This document shows, one piece after another, positions 1 through 8,572 of a stretch of 64,000 nt of DNA. Numbering within the stretch: position 1 is the first letter of the stretch; each line of letters begins with the position of its first letter. The notes below the pieces were generated by a model. The model had not been told where the DNA came from. It worked only from the letters and a program-made list of their open reading frames with translations, and did not search any database. This DNA is from Cupriavidus plantarum (GTDB taxonomy: Bacteria; Pseudomonadota; Gammaproteobacteria; Burkholderiales; Burkholderiaceae): NCBI RefSeq assembly GCF_905397285.1, contig NZ_CAJPUX010000010.1, positions 1 to 64,000 of the forward strand, written 5' to 3'. The position numbers and the translations under genes are program-made.

Positions 1-243
1 GGCCCGGCCCGGCCCAGCCCGGCCCAGCCCAGCCCAGCCCAGCCCAGCCCAGCCCAGCCCAGCCCGGCCCAGCCCGGCCAAGCCCAGCCCGGCCCGGCCA
101 AGCCAGCCGAGCCAGCCCGGTCAGCCCGGTCAGCCCGGTCAGCCCGGTCAGCCCCGGTCAGCCCCGGTCAGCTTGGCCAGCCCGGTCCGGCCCGGCACGG
201 GCAGGGGCAGGGGCAGGGGCAGGGGCAGGGGCAGGGGCAGGGG
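1..243. repeat. Three consecutive short tandem repeat tracts
   Basis: Bases 1 to about 115 are a pentanucleotide tract of AGCCC/GGCCC units. About 116-172 is a 9-10 nt unit of the type GTCAGCCCG. Bases 201-242 are seven exact copies of GCAGGG. On the + strand the last tract gives successive GGGG runs separated by CA, which could form a G-quadruplex. No credible gene is seen in 1-336; the tract lies beyond the terminator of the protease gene. Confidence 0.85.
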
Positions 244-284
244 GTGTCGGCAAGGCAGGGGCCGTGGGACAGCCCGCAGCAGGC

Positions 285-317
285 AAAAAAAAGCCAGGAC
301 GCTGGGTCCTGGCTTTT
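285..317 (-). terminator. Rho-independent terminator of the protease gene
   Basis: A perfect 12-bp inverted repeat (289-300 and 306-317, arms AAAAGCCAGGAC / GTCCTGGCTTTT, 5-nt loop) is followed on the minus strand by a run of eight T (285-292). It lies 20 bp past the stop codon of the minus-strand protease gene. Confidence 0.9.
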
Positions 318-336
318 CATTCACCGCTGAGGGCAA

Positions 337-1533
337 TCAATCCGGTTCATCCAACGGCAACGCACGCCGCGGCGGCGGCGGCCGTTTGCCGATGGTTACC
401 GCGACGTCCACCGGTTTGCTCCGGCGCATCACCTTCATCTTGATCTCCGCCCCCGGCTTCAGCTGCGCAATCGAGTTCAGCAACGCCGTGGTATCGGTAA
501 TGGACTGGTTATCGACCGACACCAGCACATCCCCGGGCCTGACCCCAGCCTTGTCGGCGGGCCCGCCCTGAACGACCGCGGCAATCAACGCCCCTTCCTT
601 CGCATCGAGCCCAAACGACTCTGCAATCTCGGGGGTCATGTCCTGCGGCTCCACGCCAATCCACCCGCGCGTCACGCTGCCAGTGGAGATGATCGACTCC
701 ATCACCTGCTTGGCGGTAGACACCGGAATCGCAAAGCCAATCCCCAGCGACCCACCCGACCGCGAATAGATCGCGGTGTTGATGCCCAGCAGATTGCCCT
801 GCGCATCCACCAGCGCCCCACCCGAGTTGCCAGGGTTGATCGCCGCATCGGTCTGGATAAAGTTCTCGAAGGTGTTGATCCCGAGATGGCTGCGGCCTAA
901 CGCGGAGACGATACCCATCGTCACGGTCTGGCCAACGCCGAACGGATTCCCGATGGCGAGCACCACATCGCCCACCTTGACGTTCTCGAGCCGGCCGAGC
1001 GTAATGGCAGGCAGATCCTTGAGCGTCACCTTGAGCACCGCGAGATCGGTCTCAGGGTCCGAGCCCACCACCTTGGCGTTGGCCTTGCGGCCATCGGTCA
1101 GCGCGACCTCGATCTCATCGGCGCCGTCCACCACGTGGTGGTTGGTTAGAATGTAGCCCTCCGCGCTGACGATCACGCCGGAACCGAGGCTCGAGACCGG
1201 CTCCTGCCGCTGCTCGGGCGGACGATCGCCGAAGAAGAAGCGGAACCACGGGTCTTCCGACTGCGGATTGCGGGAACGCTTGGAGCCGTTCTTGCTCGTG
1301 AAAATATTGACGACGGCCGGCATGGCCAGTCTTGCCGCGTCGCTGTAGGAACCTTCGGCAGCGCTGCCGGCGACATTAGGCACGACTTCCTTCAGTGCCA
1401 CGATCGGCGAGCCGGACTGCACGGCGACGCGCCCACGCTGCAGCCACTCGGGTTTCAGTGTGGCGACGACGAACCACACGGCCAGCACAACGGTGACAGC
1501 CTGCGCGAAGAACAGCCAGAAGCGGCGCAACAT
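337..1533 (-). CDS. Membrane-anchored HtrA/DegS-type serine endoprotease
   Basis: This is a periplasmic quality-control protease of the S1C (HtrA/DegQ/MucD) family, 398 aa. Residues 5-26 form one uncleaved-looking N-terminal membrane segment, so the protein is probably anchored in the inner membrane as DegS is. The catalytic triad is visible as His133 (TNHHVV), Asp163 (PETDLAVL) and Ser237 (NPGNSGG). A single PDZ domain occupies roughly 285-385, followed by a short proline-rich tail. One PDZ plus a membrane anchor fits DegS better than two-PDZ DegP. The start at 1533 (MLRRFWLFF) was chosen because it begins directly before the membrane helix; upstream in-frame sequence overlaps the divergent Nif3 gene. 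The two start codons are only 19 bp apart. Whether it cleaves an anti-sigma factor is not shown here. Confidence 0.93.
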   Translation of the reverse strand: MLRRFWLFFAQAVTVVLAVWFVVATLKPEWLQRGRVAVQSGSPIVALKEVVPNVAGSAAEGSYSDAARLAMPAVVNIFTSKNGSKRSRNPQSEDPWFRFFFGDRPPEQRQEPVSSLGSGVIVSAEGYILTNHHVVDGADEIEVALTDGRKANAKVVGSDPETDLAVLKVTLKDLPAITLGRLENVKVGDVVLAIGNPFGVGQTVTMGIVSALGRSHLGINTFENFIQTDAAINPGNSGGALVDAQGNLLGINTAIYSRSGGSLGIGFAIPVSTAKQVMESIISTGSVTRGWIGVEPQDMTPEIAESFGLDAKEGALIAAVVQGGPADKAGVRPGDVLVSVDNQSITDTTALLNSIAQLKPGAEIKMKVMRRSKPVDVAVTIGKRPPPPRRALPLDEPD

Positions 1534-1552
1534 ATCGGAGATTGGACGAGGA

Positions 1553-2299
1553 ATGGAAACAAAAGAGTTTGAATTGTACTTGAACGATCTGCTGGAAGTT
1601 CCCCGTTTCAAGGACTATTGCCCGAACGGATTGCAGGTACAGGGTCGGCCCGAGATCACCCACATCGTCACGGGTGTGACGGCAAGCCTCGCGCTGCTCG
1701 ACGCGGCGATCGAAGCCGGTGCCGATGCGATCCTCGTCCATCATGGCTACTTCTGGAAGAACGAAGATGCGCGCGTGATCGGACAAAAGCACGCGCGGCT
1801 CAAGCGGCTGCTGAGTGCCGACGTGAACCTGTTCGCCTATCACCTGCCGCTGGACAACCATCCCGAGCTCGGCAACAACGCGCAGCTGGCCGCGCAACTG
1901 GGCATCTCGCCGACCGGCCGGTTCTCCGACGATCAGCTCGGCTGGACCGGCACGCTACCCTGGCCGATGACGCTGCGCGAGTTCGCCGCGCACGTGGCGG
2001 GCGTGCTCCAGCGCGAACCGCTCGCGCTCGGCGATCCGGAGAAGGTCGTGCGCAACGTGGGCTGGTGCACTGGCGGCGCGCAGGGCTACTTCGATGCGGC
2101 GGTCGCCGCGGGCGTGGACGTGTATGTGAGCGGCGAGGTGTCGGAGCAGACCACGCATCTCGCGCGCGAGAGCGGCGTGGCGTACCTCGCGGCGGGCCAC
2201 CACGCCACCGAGCGCTACGGCATCCGCGCACTCGGGGAGCATCTGGCGCAGCAGTTCGCGCTGCGCCATACCTTCATCGACATCCCGAACCCCGTCTGA
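1553..2299 (+). CDS. Nif3-like dinuclear metal-centre protein (YbgI/GTP cyclohydrolase 1 type 2 family)
   Basis: Nif3/YbgI-family protein of 248 aa; members are toroidal hexamers with a two-metal site. Family hallmarks are the N-terminal [10 protein letters not shown] segment, LVHHGYFW (metal histidines), [16 protein letters not shown] and the C-terminal [10 protein letters not shown] motif. The start METKEFELY at 1553 follows a GACGAGGA Shine-Dalgarno-like sequence and fits the family's usual length of about 250 aa. The gene is divergent from the protease, with 19 bp between start codons, so its promoter must lie inside the protease coding sequence. The biochemical role of the family is still uncertain; DNA repair and metal-linked functions have been proposed. 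Confidence 0.92.
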   Translation: METKEFELYLNDLLEVPRFKDYCPNGLQVQGRPEITHIVTGVTASLALLDAAIEAGADAILVHHGYFWKNEDARVIGQKHARLKRLLSADVNLFAYHLPLDNHPELGNNAQLAAQLGISPTGRFSDDQLGWTGTLPWPMTLREFAAHVAGVLQREPLALGDPEKVVRNVGWCTGGAQGYFDAAVAAGVDVYVSGEVSEQTTHLARESGVAYLAAGHHATERYGIRALGEHLAQQFALRHTFIDIPNPV

Positions 2300-2324
2300 G
2301 CAGGGCAGGGCGGAGGCGCGGATC

Positions 2325-2762
2325 TTACTGGGGACGCGCCTTCAGGCTGTCGCGGATCTCGCGCAGCAGGACGATGTCCTCGGGCGTCGCGGCGGCCGGC
2401 TTCGGTTCCTCCTCATGCTTGGCGCGCATCTTGTTGAAGGCGCGGACCATCATGAAGATGATGAAGGCCAGGATGATGAAGTTGACGACGATGGTCAGGA
2501 AATTGCCATACGCGAAAACGGGCACGCCCGCTTTTTTCAAAGCGTCGAGCGTGTAAGGCGTGTTGGGCGGCGGGTCGGCAAGCACGATGAACATCCCCGA
2601 GAAGTCCAGCTTGCCTACGATCCGGCCGACGATCGGCATGATCAGATCGTTGACCACGGAGTCCACGATCTTGCCGAAAGCCGCGCCAATAATGACACCG
2701 ACGGCAAGGTCGATGACATTGCCGCGCATCGCGAACGTTCTGAACTCTTGCATCATGCTCAT
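2325..2762 (-). CDS. mscL: Large-conductance mechanosensitive channel MscL
   Basis: MscL opens a wide non-selective pore in the inner membrane under hypo-osmotic stress. The 145-aa product has the conserved N-terminal amphipathic helix and first membrane helix ([20 protein letters not shown], then [11 protein letters not shown]), a periplasmic loop, a second membrane helix ([18 protein letters not shown]) and a charged cytoplasmic C-terminal helix (LLREIRDSL). Length matches the family at about 136-150 aa. The start at 2762 was chosen by alignment to this N-terminus and is preceded by AAGGAGAA. The gene is convergent with Nif3 and divergent from petA. Confidence 0.97.
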   Translation of the reverse strand: MSMMQEFRTFAMRGNVIDLAVGVIIGAAFGKIVDSVVNDLIMPIVGRIVGKLDFSGMFIVLADPPPNTPYTLDALKKAGVPVFAYGNFLTIVVNFIILAFIIFMMVRAFNKMRAKHEEEPKPAAATPEDIVLLREIRDSLKARPQ

Positions 2763-2938
2763 GCGTTTTCTCCTTCTTTGTAGCTGCCGAGAGCTGGTGA
2801 GTTGGCGTTCCGAAGTCATCAAGACTGCCGGAGGACACTCGCCGATGCAAGTCCCGAACCAGCTATCGCAAGCCCATGACCGATAATCGACCAATAACCT
2901 ATAGGTAGTTCGCCTATCGCCGCCAGATGTGCCTCAGG

Positions 2939-2944
2939 TATAAT
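2939..2944 (+). promoter_or_regulatory. Candidate -10 box of the petABC operon
   Basis: A perfect TATAAT hexamer sits 45 bp before the petA start codon in the 226-bp gap between divergent mscL and petA. No convincing -35 box is seen at 16-18 bp spacing, so this is a suggestion only. Confidence 0.35.
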
Positions 2945-2988
2945 TTTTGGTTGACGCAAGATCAAATTGACATCCCCTGGGGTTTGGA

Positions 2989-3606
2989 ATGAGTGACCAG
3001 CAGAACGTGAATAACGTGGACAAAGGTCGCCGCAATTGGTTGATCGCGACATCCGTCGCGGGCGGCGTAGGAGGCGTGGCAGTAGCAGTTCCTTTCGTCA
3101 GTACCTTTGCACCCTCGGAGAAAGCCAAGGCCGCCGGCGCACCGGTGGAGGCTGACATCGGCGGACTCAAGCCCGGCGAGATGATGACCGTCGAATGGCG
3201 AGGCAAGCCGGTCTGGATTCTTCGCCGAACCCCGGAGATGCTTGCATCGCTCAAGAAGACCGATGCCGAAGTCGCCGATCCCAATTCCGACGTGCCCTTC
3301 ACGATGAAGACGCCGGAATACTGCAAGAACGAAACGCGTTCCCGCGAGGACCACAAGGATCTGCTGGTCGTCGTCGGTATCTGCTCGCACCTCGGGTGCT
3401 CGCCTTCCGGTCCGTTCGCGGCCGGCTCCAATCCCCAGCTGGGCGCCGACCCGGGCTTTCTGTGCCCGTGCCACGGTTCCACCTTCGACCTCGCCGGCCG
3501 CGTGTTCAAGAACAAGCCGGCGCCGCAGAATCTTGACGTCCCCCCGTACCAGTTCCTCACCGACACCAAGATCGTGATCGGCAAGGACGAGAAAGGAGAA
3601 GCGTGA
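2989..3606 (+). CDS. petA: Ubiquinol-cytochrome c reductase, Rieske iron-sulfur subunit
   Basis: Rieske [2Fe-2S] subunit of the cytochrome bc1 complex (205 aa). It takes the first electron from ubiquinol at the Qo site and passes it to cytochrome c1. The N-terminus has a twin-arginine motif (Arg14-Arg15, GRRNWL) before a hydrophobic segment at 17-40, consistent with Tat-dependent insertion and an uncleaved anchor. The two cluster-binding boxes are CSHLGC (132-137) and CPCHGS (159-164). It is first in petA-petB-petC; its stop overlaps the GTG of petB in a GTGA context, suggesting translational coupling. Confidence 0.98.
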   Translation: MSDQQNVNNVDKGRRNWLIATSVAGGVGGVAVAVPFVSTFAPSEKAKAAGAPVEADIGGLKPGEMMTVEWRGKPVWILRRTPEMLASLKKTDAEVADPNSDVPFTMKTPEYCKNETRSREDHKDLLVVVGICSHLGCSPSGPFAAGSNPQLGADPGFLCPCHGSTFDLAGRVFKNKPAPQNLDVPPYQFLTDTKIVIGKDEKGEA

Positions 3607-5012
3607 CCATGGCGGCCGAAAAAGAAGTCAAGACAACTGGCCTGCTGGGCTGGATCGACGCCCGCTTCCCCGCCACGCAACTCTGGGAAGACCACCTCTC
3701 GAAGTACTACGCACCGAAGAACTTCAACTTCTGGTACTTCTTCGGCTCGCTCGCGCTGCTGGTGCTCGTCATCCAGATCGTGACGGGCATCTTCCTCGTG
3801 ATGAACTACAAGCCGGACGGCACGCTGAACGCCGCGGGCATTCCGGTGGCGTTCGCCAGCGTGGAGTTCATCATGCGCGAGGTGCCATCGGGCTGGCTCA
3901 TCCGCTATATGCACTCGACGGGCGCGTCCGCGTTCTTCGTCGTGGTGTACCTGCACATGTTCCGCGGCCTGCTGTATGGCTCGTATCGCAAGCCGCGCGA
4001 GCTGGTCTGGATCTTCGGCTGCCTGATCTTCCTGTGCCTGATGGCGGAGGCCTTCATGGGCTATCTGCTGCCGTGGGGCCAGATGTCGTACTGGGGCGCG
4101 CAGGTGATCGTGAACCTGTTCTCGGCGATTCCCGTGATCGGCCAGGACCTGTCGCTGTTCATCCGCGGTGACTACGTGGTGAGCGATGCCACGCTGAACC
4201 GGTTCTTCTCGTTCCACGTGATCGCGGTCCCGCTGGTTCTGCTCGGCCTGGTGGTCGCGCACATCATCGCGCTGCACGAAGTGGGCTCGAACAACCCGGA
4301 CGGCGTCGAGATCAAGGCGAAGAAGGACGAGAACGGCGTGCCGCTCGATGGCATCCCGTTCCATCCGTACTACTCGGTGCACGACCTGATGGGCGTGACC
4401 GGCTTCCTGATGATCTTCTCGGCGGTGATCTTCTTCTTCCCCGAGGTGGGCGGCTACTTCCTGGAAGCGAACAACTTCTTCCCGGCGGATCCGCTCAAGA
4501 CGCCGCCGCACATCGCACCGGTGTGGTACTTCACGCCGTTCTACTCGATGCTGCGTGCCACGACGTCGAACTTCCTGCCGATCCTGTGGCTGTTCTTCGC
4601 GGTCGTGCTGGGCATGGTGATCCTGCGCAGCAAGGACATCCGCGTGAAGATCGGTTCGATCCTGATCCTCGTGATCCTGGCGCTCGGCTTCTGGACGATC
4701 GACGCGAAGTTCTGGGGCGTGCTGGTGATGGGCGGCTCGGTGATCGTGCTGTTCTTCATGCCGTGGCTCGACTGCTCGCCGGTCAAGTCGATCCGCTATC
4801 GTCCCTCGTTCCACAAGACGATCCTGATTGTCTTCGTGGTGGTGTTCCTGGTCCTCGGCTACCTCGGCGTGCAACCGCCGTCGCCGGTCGGTGAGAAGGT
4901 GTCGCAGCTCGGTACGCTGCTGTACTTCGCCTTCTTCCTGACCATGCCGCTGTGGAGCCGCGCCGGTACGTTCAAGCCGGTGCCGGAGCGCGTCACGTTC
5001 CACGCCCATTGA
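3603..5012 (+). CDS. petB: Ubiquinol-cytochrome c reductase, cytochrome b subunit
   Basis: Cytochrome b, the membrane core of the bc1 complex, with two b hemes and the Qo and Qi quinone sites; about 469 aa and many membrane helices. Heme-ligand histidines are visible in RYMHSTGASAFFVVVYLHMFRG and in FHVIAVPLVLLGLVVAH. The Qo motif reads PVWY, as in many beta/gamma-proteobacteria, not PEWY. The start can be GTG 3603 (GTGA overlap with petA, GGAG 4 nt upstream) or ATG 3609 (same GGAG at 10 nt), a difference of two residues. It is full length with a long C-terminal extension containing extra helices, typical of the proteobacterial form. Confidence 0.98.
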   Translation: MTMAAEKEVKTTGLLGWIDARFPATQLWEDHLSKYYAPKNFNFWYFFGSLALLVLVIQIVTGIFLVMNYKPDGTLNAAGIPVAFASVEFIMREVPSGWLIRYMHSTGASAFFVVVYLHMFRGLLYGSYRKPRELVWIFGCLIFLCLMAEAFMGYLLPWGQMSYWGAQVIVNLFSAIPVIGQDLSLFIRGDYVVSDATLNRFFSFHVIAVPLVLLGLVVAHIIALHEVGSNNPDGVEIKAKKDENGVPLDGIPFHPYYSVHDLMGVTGFLMIFSAVIFFFPEVGGYFLEANNFFPADPLKTPPHIAPVWYFTPFYSMLRATTSNFLPILWLFFAVVLGMVILRSKDIRVKIGSILILVILALGFWTIDAKFWGVLVMGGSVIVLFFMPWLDCSPVKSIRYRPSFHKTILIVFVVVFLVLGYLGVQPPSPVGEKVSQLGTLLYFAFFLTMPLWSRAGTFKPVPERVTFHAH

Positions 5013-5052
5013 GCGTCGCGCGCCATTCCCGACAAGAGGACAAGGACACAAG

Positions 5053-5796
5053 ATGAAAAAGCTGCTTTCGATTCTCGCACTGGTCGGCGCCTGCTTCGCG
5101 ACCGTGCCCGCCATGGCGTCCGAGGGAGGGTACCCCCTCGAGCCTGCACCGCTCGACGTCAGCGACATGTCGTCGATCCAGCGTGGCGCCAAGCTGTTCG
5201 TCAACTACTGCCTGAACTGCCACAGCGCATCGATGATGCGCTACAACCGGCTTCGCGATATCGGCCTGTCGGACGAGCAGATCCAGCAGAACCTGTTGTT
5301 TTCCGCGGACAAGGTGGGCGAACTGATGACGATCGCGATGCCGCCGAAGGATGCCAAGGCGTTCTTTGGCGTGCAGCCGCCGGATCTGTCGGTGATCTCT
5401 CGCGCCCGCGGCAACGACTGGCTCTACACGTACCTGCGCACGTTCTACCGTGACGACTCGCGCGCCACGGGCTGGAACAACCTGGTGTTCCCGAACGTCG
5501 GCATGCCGCACGTCCTGTATGAACTGCAGGGCCAGCGCACGGCGAAGTTCGCCGAGGTGGAAGAGCATGGCGAGAAGGTGCACAAGTTCGCCGGCTTCGA
5601 GCAAGTCACCCCGGGCAAGCTGAACACGCAGGCCTACGATCAGGCCGTGGCCGACCTGGTCAATTACCTGAACTGGATGTCCGAGCCCGCGCAGAACCAT
5701 CGCAAGCGCCTGGGCGTCTGGGTGCTGCTGTTCCTCGGCGTGCTGACGGTCTTCGCATGGCGCCTGAATGCGGCGTACTGGAAAGACATCAAGTAA
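5053..5796 (+). CDS. petC: Ubiquinol-cytochrome c reductase, cytochrome c1
   Basis: Cytochrome c1 (247 aa) passes electrons from the Rieske protein to a soluble or membrane cytochrome c. It has a cleavable Sec signal peptide (about 1-22, ending AMA|SEGG), one covalent heme site CLNCH (53-57), a likely axial Met in NVGMPH, and a C-terminal membrane anchor (LGVWVLLFLGVLTVFAW). It lies 40 bp after petB and closes the operon; a stem-loop follows 30 bp downstream. Confidence 0.98.
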   Translation: MKKLLSILALVGACFATVPAMASEGGYPLEPAPLDVSDMSSIQRGAKLFVNYCLNCHSASMMRYNRLRDIGLSDEQIQQNLLFSADKVGELMTIAMPPKDAKAFFGVQPPDLSVISRARGNDWLYTYLRTFYRDDSRATGWNNLVFPNVGMPHVLYELQGQRTAKFAEVEEHGEKVHKFAGFEQVTPGKLNTQAYDQAVADLVNYLNWMSEPAQNHRKRLGVWVLLFLGVLTVFAWRLNAAYWKDIK

Positions 5797-5825
5797 TTTG
5801 TAACAAAAACGCCCGATCATGAGAG

Positions 5826-5873
5826 GGGCCGGCGCAGGGGTTGCCAGAGGCAGCAACGCGTCGGCCCTTGTTT
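5826..5873 (+). terminator. Probable terminator after petABC
   Basis: A 10-bp stem with one mismatch (5826-5835 GGGCCGGCGC, 5858-5867 GCGTCGGCCC), containing an inner GTTGC/GCAAC pairing, is followed by TTGTTT. It lies 30 bp after the petC stop. The T-run is short, so efficiency is uncertain. Confidence 0.6.
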
Positions 5874-6069
5874 CATGCGGCTTGCGGGGAGCTCAGTGCC
5901 CTCGGGCGCACGTCGGCTATTTGTAACTTATTTGCTTTTCAATGGGCCGTTCTGACAGAATGTTTGCCCTGTCCGAACTAGCGCTGCCCGGTTCGCCGGT
6001 CCGAAGCAAAAGCGTCTCTGCCGAGGCGCTTTTTTCGGTCGTCCGAACCCCCACCCAAGGAATCCAACC

Positions 6070-6681
6070 ATGATGGTGTTGTATTCGGGAACGACTTGCC
6101 CGTTTTCCCAACGTTGCCGCCTTGTCCTCTTCGAGAAGGGCATGGACTTCGAAATCCGCGACGTGGATCTGTTCAACAAGCCCGAAGACATCTCGGTGAT
6201 GAACCCGTACGGCCAGGTCCCCATCCTGGTCGAACGCGATCTGATCCTGTACGAATCGAACATCATCAACGAGTACATCGACGAGCGCTTTCCGCACCCG
6301 CAGCTGATGCCGGCCGACCCGGTCCAGCGCGCGCGCGCCCGCCTGTTCCTGTTCAACTTCGAGAAGGAGTTGTTCACGCACGTGTACGTGCTCGAGAACG
6401 AGAAGGGCAAGGCCGCCGAGAAGAACCACGAACGCGCCCGCGCGGCGATCCGCGACCGCCTGACGCAACTCGCGCCGATCTTCGTCAAGAACAAGTACAT
6501 GCTCGGCGAAGAGTTCTCGATGCTGGACGTGGCGATCGCGCCGCTGCTCTGGCGCCTGGACCACTACGGCATCGAACTGTCGAAGAACGCCGCGCCGCTG
6601 CTCAAGTACGCGGAACGGATCTTCAGCCGTCCGGCCTATATCGAAGCACTGACCCCGTCCGAAAAGGTGATGCGTCGCTAA
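6070..6681 (+). CDS. sspA: Stringent starvation protein A (GST-fold transcription factor)
   Basis: SspA binds RNA polymerase and alters promoter choice during starvation and acid stress. The 203-aa protein has an N-terminal thioredoxin-like GST domain (LYSGTTCPFSQRCRLVLFEKG; NPYGQVPILVERDLILYES) and a C-terminal all-helical GST domain (about 88-195, with LGEEFSMLDVAIAPLLWRL). SspA proteins lack glutathione transferase activity. The start ATG 6070 follows AAGGAATCC. The gene is followed 51 bp later by sspB, the standard order. Confidence 0.96.
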   Translation: MMVLYSGTTCPFSQRCRLVLFEKGMDFEIRDVDLFNKPEDISVMNPYGQVPILVERDLILYESNIINEYIDERFPHPQLMPADPVQRARARLFLFNFEKELFTHVYVLENEKGKAAEKNHERARAAIRDRLTQLAPIFVKNKYMLGEEFSMLDVAIAPLLWRLDHYGIELSKNAAPLLKYAERIFSRPAYIEALTPSEKVMRR

Positions 6682-6732
6682 GACGCGGCATCGGCGGCAA
6701 CGCCAGAAGGATGGACGCCACCAAGCGAATCA

Positions 6733-7230
6733 ATGTCTGAAACTTCCACCAAGCCCTACCTGATCCGCGCCATCTACGAATGGTGCACCGATAACGGCTT
6801 CACGCCGTATATCGCGGTCTTCGTCGACGCCAACACCAGCGTCCCGCGCGAGTTCGTGAAGAACAACGAAATCGTGCTGAACGTGAGCTTCGACGCGACC
6901 AGCGGCCTGGACATGGGCAACGAGTGGATTACGTTCAGCGCCCGCTTCGGTGGCGTGTCGCGCAAGATCGATGTGCCGGTAGAAAACGTACTGGCCATCT
7001 ACGCGCGCGAAAACGGCCAGGGCATGGCCTTCCCGGTAGAGCGTAGCGTCCCGGAAACGCAGGCGCTGACCGAGCGAGAAACCAACCCGCCGCCGAAGCT
7101 CGCGCCGGTGGAATCCACGGAATCCGCAGCTTCGGAAGCATCGGAAACCGTAGAGTCCGACGACGACCCGACCCCACCGCCCGTGCCCCGCATCGGCGGC
7201 AAGAAGCCTTCGCTGAAGGTCGTCAAATAG
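6733..7230 (+). CDS. sspB: SspB, ClpXP specificity-enhancing factor
   Basis: SspB delivers ssrA-tagged proteins from stalled ribosomes to the ClpXP protease. The 165-aa product has the folded substrate-binding domain at about 1-110 (KPYLIRAIYEWCTDNGFTPY; NVSFDATSGL; FGGVSRKIDVPV), an acidic Glu/Ser/Pro-rich flexible linker, and the C-terminal ClpX-docking tail (KKPSLKVVK), which matches the XB motif seen in E. coli SspB. Confidence 0.96.
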   Translation: MSETSTKPYLIRAIYEWCTDNGFTPYIAVFVDANTSVPREFVKNNEIVLNVSFDATSGLDMGNEWITFSARFGGVSRKIDVPVENVLAIYARENGQGMAFPVERSVPETQALTERETNPPPKLAPVESTESAASEASETVESDDDPTPPPVPRIGGKKPSLKVVK

Positions 7231-7256
7231 GGTTTTTCTTTGGCGACCGCATGCGA

Positions 7257-7262
7257 TAGAAT
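7257..7262 (+). promoter_or_regulatory. Candidate -10 box of tRNA-Thr
   Basis: TAGAAT lies 17 bp before the mature tRNA 5' end, at a position expected for a short leader. The upstream -35 region is weak (T-rich), so confidence is limited. Confidence 0.35.
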
Positions 7263-7278
7263 CGCGGTCTCCACACAT

Positions 7279-7354
7279 GCCGGCTTAGCTCATCAGGTAG
7301 AGCAGTTGATTTGTAATCATCAGGTGGCGGGTTCGAGTCCTGCAGCCGGCACCA
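7279..7354 (+). tRNA. tRNA-Thr (anticodon UGU)
   Basis: A complete 76-nt cloverleaf with encoded CCA. The acceptor stem GCCGGCT pairs with AGCCGGC (7344-7350) and A is the discriminator. The D arm is GCTC...GAGC, the anticodon loop TTTGTAA has TGT at 7312-7314, and the T arm is GCGGG-TTCGAGT-CCTGC. The anticodon stem has one U-U mismatch (second pair). The accessory island starts straight after this gene. Confidence 0.97.
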
Positions 7355-7368
7355 AGGTTTTTTGAAGG

Positions 7369-7401
7369 AAAGGCCACGCGAATGCGTGGCCTTTTTGTTT
7401 T
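7369..7401 (+). terminator. Rho-independent terminator after tRNA-Thr
   Basis: A perfect 11-bp stem (7369-7379 AAAGGCCACGC, 7384-7394 GCGTGGCCTTT) has a GAAT loop and continues into TTTTTGTTTT. It lies 15 bp after the tRNA 3' end. Confidence 0.92.
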
Positions 7402-7504
7402 GCAGATGACGAAAAGCGAAGTTTAGGTACAGTATTGACGCTTCCTAATGTTCGACGACTGGGACTCGCGCGCTGTTCGCAGTCAGAGGGCGATCTAATT
7501 CTCC

Positions 7505-8464
7505 GTGACCACAACCCCCGCACCTAACGCCACACTATTCGATGTCTTCACCCTTCCGGGGTTTGTCGCATACATCAGCGACCATCTCATAGAATCGATT
7601 GCATTGTTTGCCACGTTAGCGGCAGCACTTAGCTATGCAGTGGGCCGATCGTATTTGGACGGCTGGGCCCAAGCAGCAGGAATCCCGCCATCTCTTTTTC
7701 AATCCGATGTGCATGAGGCCATCCTCACCGGCGTAAAGCTCCGCAGAGTCTGGCTGAGTGCGTGCGTTGGCATCGGGCTCGGACTAGTTCTGAGCGCTGT
7801 GGCCCCGAAGTGGTGGGCGACCAGGCGTCGCGGCTGGACATTGCGCGACAAAGCTATCCGGATGGTGCGAGCCAGAGGCTGGGGGCAGCGTGGACTACGC
7901 TTTCGTCTTGCCGGGCAAGCCTACTTGTTCCGAAATGATTCGGATGAAGCGAGGATGATCGAGTATCGCCGCCGGCAAGCACTAGGGCCTCGCCGCGTCC
8001 GCATGCCGAAGAGCACGCACCAGCGAAGTCTTCTGTACGTGACCATGGCGGTAGTCCTATTGGCCGGCAGCATGAGCTGTGTGTTCTTGGCGTTCTACAA
8101 ACTTCTCGACAGTTCGTTCATCGGCCCCGCGCGGCAGGAGGGCATAAACCGCTATGCCAAAGTCTATTTGGCTGTGACGGGTCGTCTTCCTTATCAGTTT
8201 GGCCTCAACCCACTTTCTGCAAGTGAGCAGAGCGAGTGGGCGTGCGAAGGTCGTTCAATTCTCTCTGAGTACCGTGCTGTAGACCTAGCTCCGGACGTTG
8301 GTGCTGCTGAGCCGCCTCAGACGTTCTACGTAATACAGGGCACCGACAAACTCTTTGTGTTGCTAGGGGAGAAAGGGTCAGTACTGAGGTCGTTTGGGGA
8401 TGGGCCCTTTGTTCTGCAAGAGTCGTCCACACGCTTGTACTCGCGCATTGCGAAAGACTGTTGA
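7505..8464 (+). CDS. Unknown membrane protein at the island's left edge
   Basis: No family recognised. The 319-aa product starts at GTG 7505 and has three likely membrane segments (about 25-46, 82-100 and 180-205). Between the second and third is a strongly basic cytoplasmic-type stretch rich in Arg (WWATRRRGW ... RRRQALGPRRVRMPK). The last 110 residues look like a soluble domain with two cysteines. Codon use is less GC-biased than in the sspAB genes upstream. It is the first gene after the tRNA and heads the restriction-rich island. A role in defence is possible by position only. Confidence 0.7.
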   Translation: MTTTPAPNATLFDVFTLPGFVAYISDHLIESIALFATLAAALSYAVGRSYLDGWAQAAGIPPSLFQSDVHEAILTGVKLRRVWLSACVGIGLGLVLSAVAPKWWATRRRGWTLRDKAIRMVRARGWGQRGLRFRLAGQAYLFRNDSDEARMIEYRRRQALGPRRVRMPKSTHQRSLLYVTMAVVLLAGSMSCVFLAFYKLLDSSFIGPARQEGINRYAKVYLAVTGRLPYQFGLNPLSASEQSEWACEGRSILSEYRAVDLAPDVGAAEPPQTFYVIQGTDKLFVLLGEKGSVLRSFGDGPFVLQESSTRLYSRIAKDC

Positions 8465-8572
8465 AGTCACCAAAGAAGCCTTTCAAGAAACGCCGATAGC
8501 GCATGCCAGGTCAGCGTTATGTTCGTTCCCTGAAGCAACCATGTATAGGTTGTTGTAGTGAGGTGGGACAGA

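Noticed and set aside
1-243. A CRISPR array
   Set aside because: The units are 5-10 nt with no unique spacers; no cas genes are nearby.
173-571. A frame encoding a Gly-Arg-Gly-Arg repeat protein at the window start
   Set aside because: It is the translation of the GCAGGG tract running into the terminator and the antisense of the protease gene.
2934-5204. A 756-codon open frame antisense to petA, petB and petC
   Set aside because: It is His/Arg/Glu-rich, low-complexity sequence produced by the GC-rich codons of the bc1 genes on the other strand.
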